From Acidobacteriota bacterium (GTDB taxonomy: Bacteria; Acidobacteriota; Terriglobia; Terriglobales; Acidobacteriaceae): a stretch of 7,328 bases of DNA. The stretch covers positions 1 to 7,328 of the forward strand of contig JAJXXG010000577.1 in the NCBI GenBank assembly GCA_021781255.1, read 5' to 3'. The first letter of the stretch is position 1. Each line of letters starts with the position of its first letter. Below are positions 6,554 to 7,328 of the stretch, one piece after another. The notes under the pieces are model-generated. The model saw only the letters and a list, made by a program, of their open reading frames with translations, had not been told where the DNA came from and ran no database searches. A program made the position numbers and the translations under genes.

Positions 6554-6562
6554 TGATATAAT
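6554..6562 (+). promoter_or_regulatory. Extended -10 promoter for the zinc-ribbon membrane protein gene
   Basis: TGATATAAT is a perfect extended -10 (TGn plus TATAAT at 6557-6562), the best promoter match I saw in the window. No good -35 lies 16-18 bases upstream, as is common for extended -10 promoters. Transcription would start near 6568-6570, about 20 bases before the ATG. Confidence 0.65.
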
Positions 6563-6568
6563 CGTTGG

Positions 6569-6581
6569 CCCTCAAGGAGGG
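6569..6581 (+). promoter_or_regulatory. Hairpin enclosing the ribosome-binding site of the zinc-ribbon gene
   Basis: CCCTC (6569-6573) pairs perfectly with GAGGG (6577-6581) around the loop AAG. The Shine-Dalgarno AAGGAGG (6574-6580), nine bases before the ATG at 6590, forms the loop and 3' arm. With the promoter above, the predicted mRNA would begin with this stem, so the ribosome site could be masked. The pairing is visible; regulation is inference. Confidence 0.45.
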
Positions 6582-6589
6582 GTGGCGAT

Positions 6590-7012
6590 ATGGATGGGCA
6601 ATGCGCGAAATGCTCGGCCAAACTGACGCCGGAGTGGAAGTTCTGCCCCAGTTGCGGCGCCACTGTGGTGCAGACGACTCATGTTGAGGTGCAACACCTG
6701 CCGGCAGAGAAGACACCGGTGAAGGGTGCGTTTGGCGGATTGCTGCTGGGTGTGCTGGTCACGCCGATGATGCTGATTGTGGGAACCATGCTGTGCCTGA
6801 CCGGGCTTGGCGCGTTTGTCGGGGTTCCGATGATTATTGGCGGCGTGCTGGCACCGCTGGTGGGACCAATGATGGGCTTCGGGTCGCTGCGCGGCAAGTG
6901 CCCATGGTGCGGCAAAACGGTGAGCAGCATCAGCAGCATCCAGAGCTTTGACTGCGATGCATGCCACCACCGGATCGCATTCCGGCAGAACGAGTTTGTA
7001 CGCGCTGCGTGA
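6590..7012 (+). CDS. Small membrane protein with a zinc ribbon at each end
   Basis: The 140-residue product starts with a compact zinc ribbon: CAKC at 5-8 and CPSC at 19-22, the common bacterial 'zinc-ribbon_2' pattern of two CxxC knuckles ten residues apart. A hydrophobic region at about 46-96 then forms two helices (roughly 48-70 and 73-96), rich in Gly, Met and Val. The C-terminal part has a second four-cysteine set, CPWC at 104-107 and CDAC at 122-125. Two helices would put both ribbons on the same side of the membrane, probably the cytoplasm. The start is certain: AAGGAGG is nine bases before the ATG. No enzyme motif is visible; ribbons of this type usually bind nucleic acid or protein or serve a structural role. 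The gene diverges from the MFS gene and is followed 65 bases later by a secreted-protein gene. Function is unknown. Confidence 0.88.
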   Translation: MDGQCAKCSAKLTPEWKFCPSCGATVVQTTHVEVQHLPAEKTPVKGAFGGLLLGVLVTPMMLIVGTMLCLTGLGAFVGVPMIIGGVLAPLVGPMMGFGSLRGKCPWCGKTVSSISSIQSFDCDACHHRIAFRQNEFVRAA

Positions 7013-7077
7013 CGGCTGTAGCGCAAGCCTTTCTTCCTTCCCCTCGCAACAGACGCGGAGGTCGCGGGAGTCCCAGT

Positions 7078-7328
7078 ATGTGGATGAGATGGGTGGTTGT
7101 GCGGCTGGTTGCCCTGCTGTTGGCCTTTCCGATATTGGCTCAGGAAAGTGCTTCGGCGGCACAGGGGGATGCTGCGGTCTACGTGGTGGCGTTTCGCACT
7201 CCTGCGCACGTGCGCTACTCCAAGCCGGAGGTGTTTCATGGGTTCGCAACGGACTTGTGGGATTTTCTGAAGTTGAAGGGCGTCGCGGTAAAGATGGATC
7301 CGGAGCGCGGCACGATCGAGACTGAATC
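7078..7328 (+). CDS. Secreted hypothetical protein, 5' part only (cut by the window edge)
   Basis: From the ATG at 7078 the frame stays open to the window end (83 codons). The ATG has GGGAG (7066-7070) seven bases upstream. The product starts with a signal peptide: short basic start (R4, R9), a hydrophobic core at about 6-18 (VVVRLVALLLAFPIL) and a likely cut after A21 (ILA) or A25. The mature part begins with an acidic/alanine stretch and then VYVVAFRTPAHVRYSKPEVF, which I do not recognise. A longer-looking frame overlapping it (6948-7325) begins inside the zinc-ribbon gene, lacks a ribosome site and is taken as a shadow. The codons match the neighbouring zinc-ribbon gene (many CTG, GTG, GCG), and the two may be co-transcribed. 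Function cannot be assigned from this fragment. Confidence 0.75.
   Translation, partial: MWMRWVVVRLVALLLAFPILAQESASAAQGDAAVYVVAFRTPAHVRYSKPEVFHGFATDLWDFLKLKGVAVKMDPERGTIETE

Noticed and set aside
7002..7024. Possible terminator after the zinc-ribbon gene (GCGCT...AGCGC)
   Set aside because: It has only a 5-bp stem with a 13-base loop, begins inside the coding region, and is followed by a mixed pyrimidine stretch, not a T run.
6948..7325. 125-codon plus-strand frame overlapping the zinc-ribbon gene end and the last gene
   Set aside because: It starts inside the zinc-ribbon gene and gives a Gly/Cys/Ser-rich product without known features. The frame from 7078 has a ribosome site and a signal peptide.

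Overview
The window looks like the chromosome of a GC-rich, Gram-negative-type bacterium, most likely an Acidobacteriota member of the Terriglobia/Acidobacteriaceae type. This is an inference from three things: the codon use, an archaeal-type (type V) fructose-1,6-bisphosphatase/aldolase, and a long secreted protein of a style I associate with that group. I saw no tRNA, rRNA, CRISPR array, transposase, phage gene or long repeat. Most of the window reads as ordinary, tightly packed chromosome.

Layout, left to right. Positions 1-67 may hold the first codons of a minus-strand gene that leaves the window (weak call), followed by a G-rich purine tract. On the minus strand come a single-domain bacteriohemerythrin (153-560, GTG start) and, upstream of it in transcription order, a ten-helix EamA/DMT permease (658-1620). 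Divergent from the permease, on the plus strand, are a secreted protein of unknown function (1700-3043), a PP2C-type Ser/Thr phosphatase (3108-3851, TTG start) and the fructose-1,6-bisphosphate aldolase/phosphatase (4041-5165). The last of these is preceded by a CRP/FNR-like palindrome and followed by a strong terminator hairpin. Converging on that terminator from the right is a minus-strand MFS carboxylate symporter of the Jen1/SHS type (5281-6519). Divergent from it, behind a near-ideal extended -10 promoter, is a small two-helix membrane protein with a zinc ribbon at each end (6590-7012). The window closes with the 5' part of a secreted hypothetical protein (7078 to the edge).

How the genes may work together. 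The best functional link is between the MFS symporter (probable lactate/pyruvate uptake) and the FBP aldolase/phosphatase, which commits triose phosphates to gluconeogenesis. They are convergent and share the terminator region. A CRP-like site upstream of the FBP gene would fit control by carbon source, but this is inference. The phosphatase has no kinase or FHA partner in view. The hemerythrin is intact at all seven iron ligands. No multi-gene defence system, biosynthetic cluster or clearly new system was found. The least explained items are the secreted protein at 1700-3043, the double-zinc-ribbon membrane protein with a ribosome-site hairpin at its predicted mRNA 5' end, and a change of strand composition near 5.2 kb.
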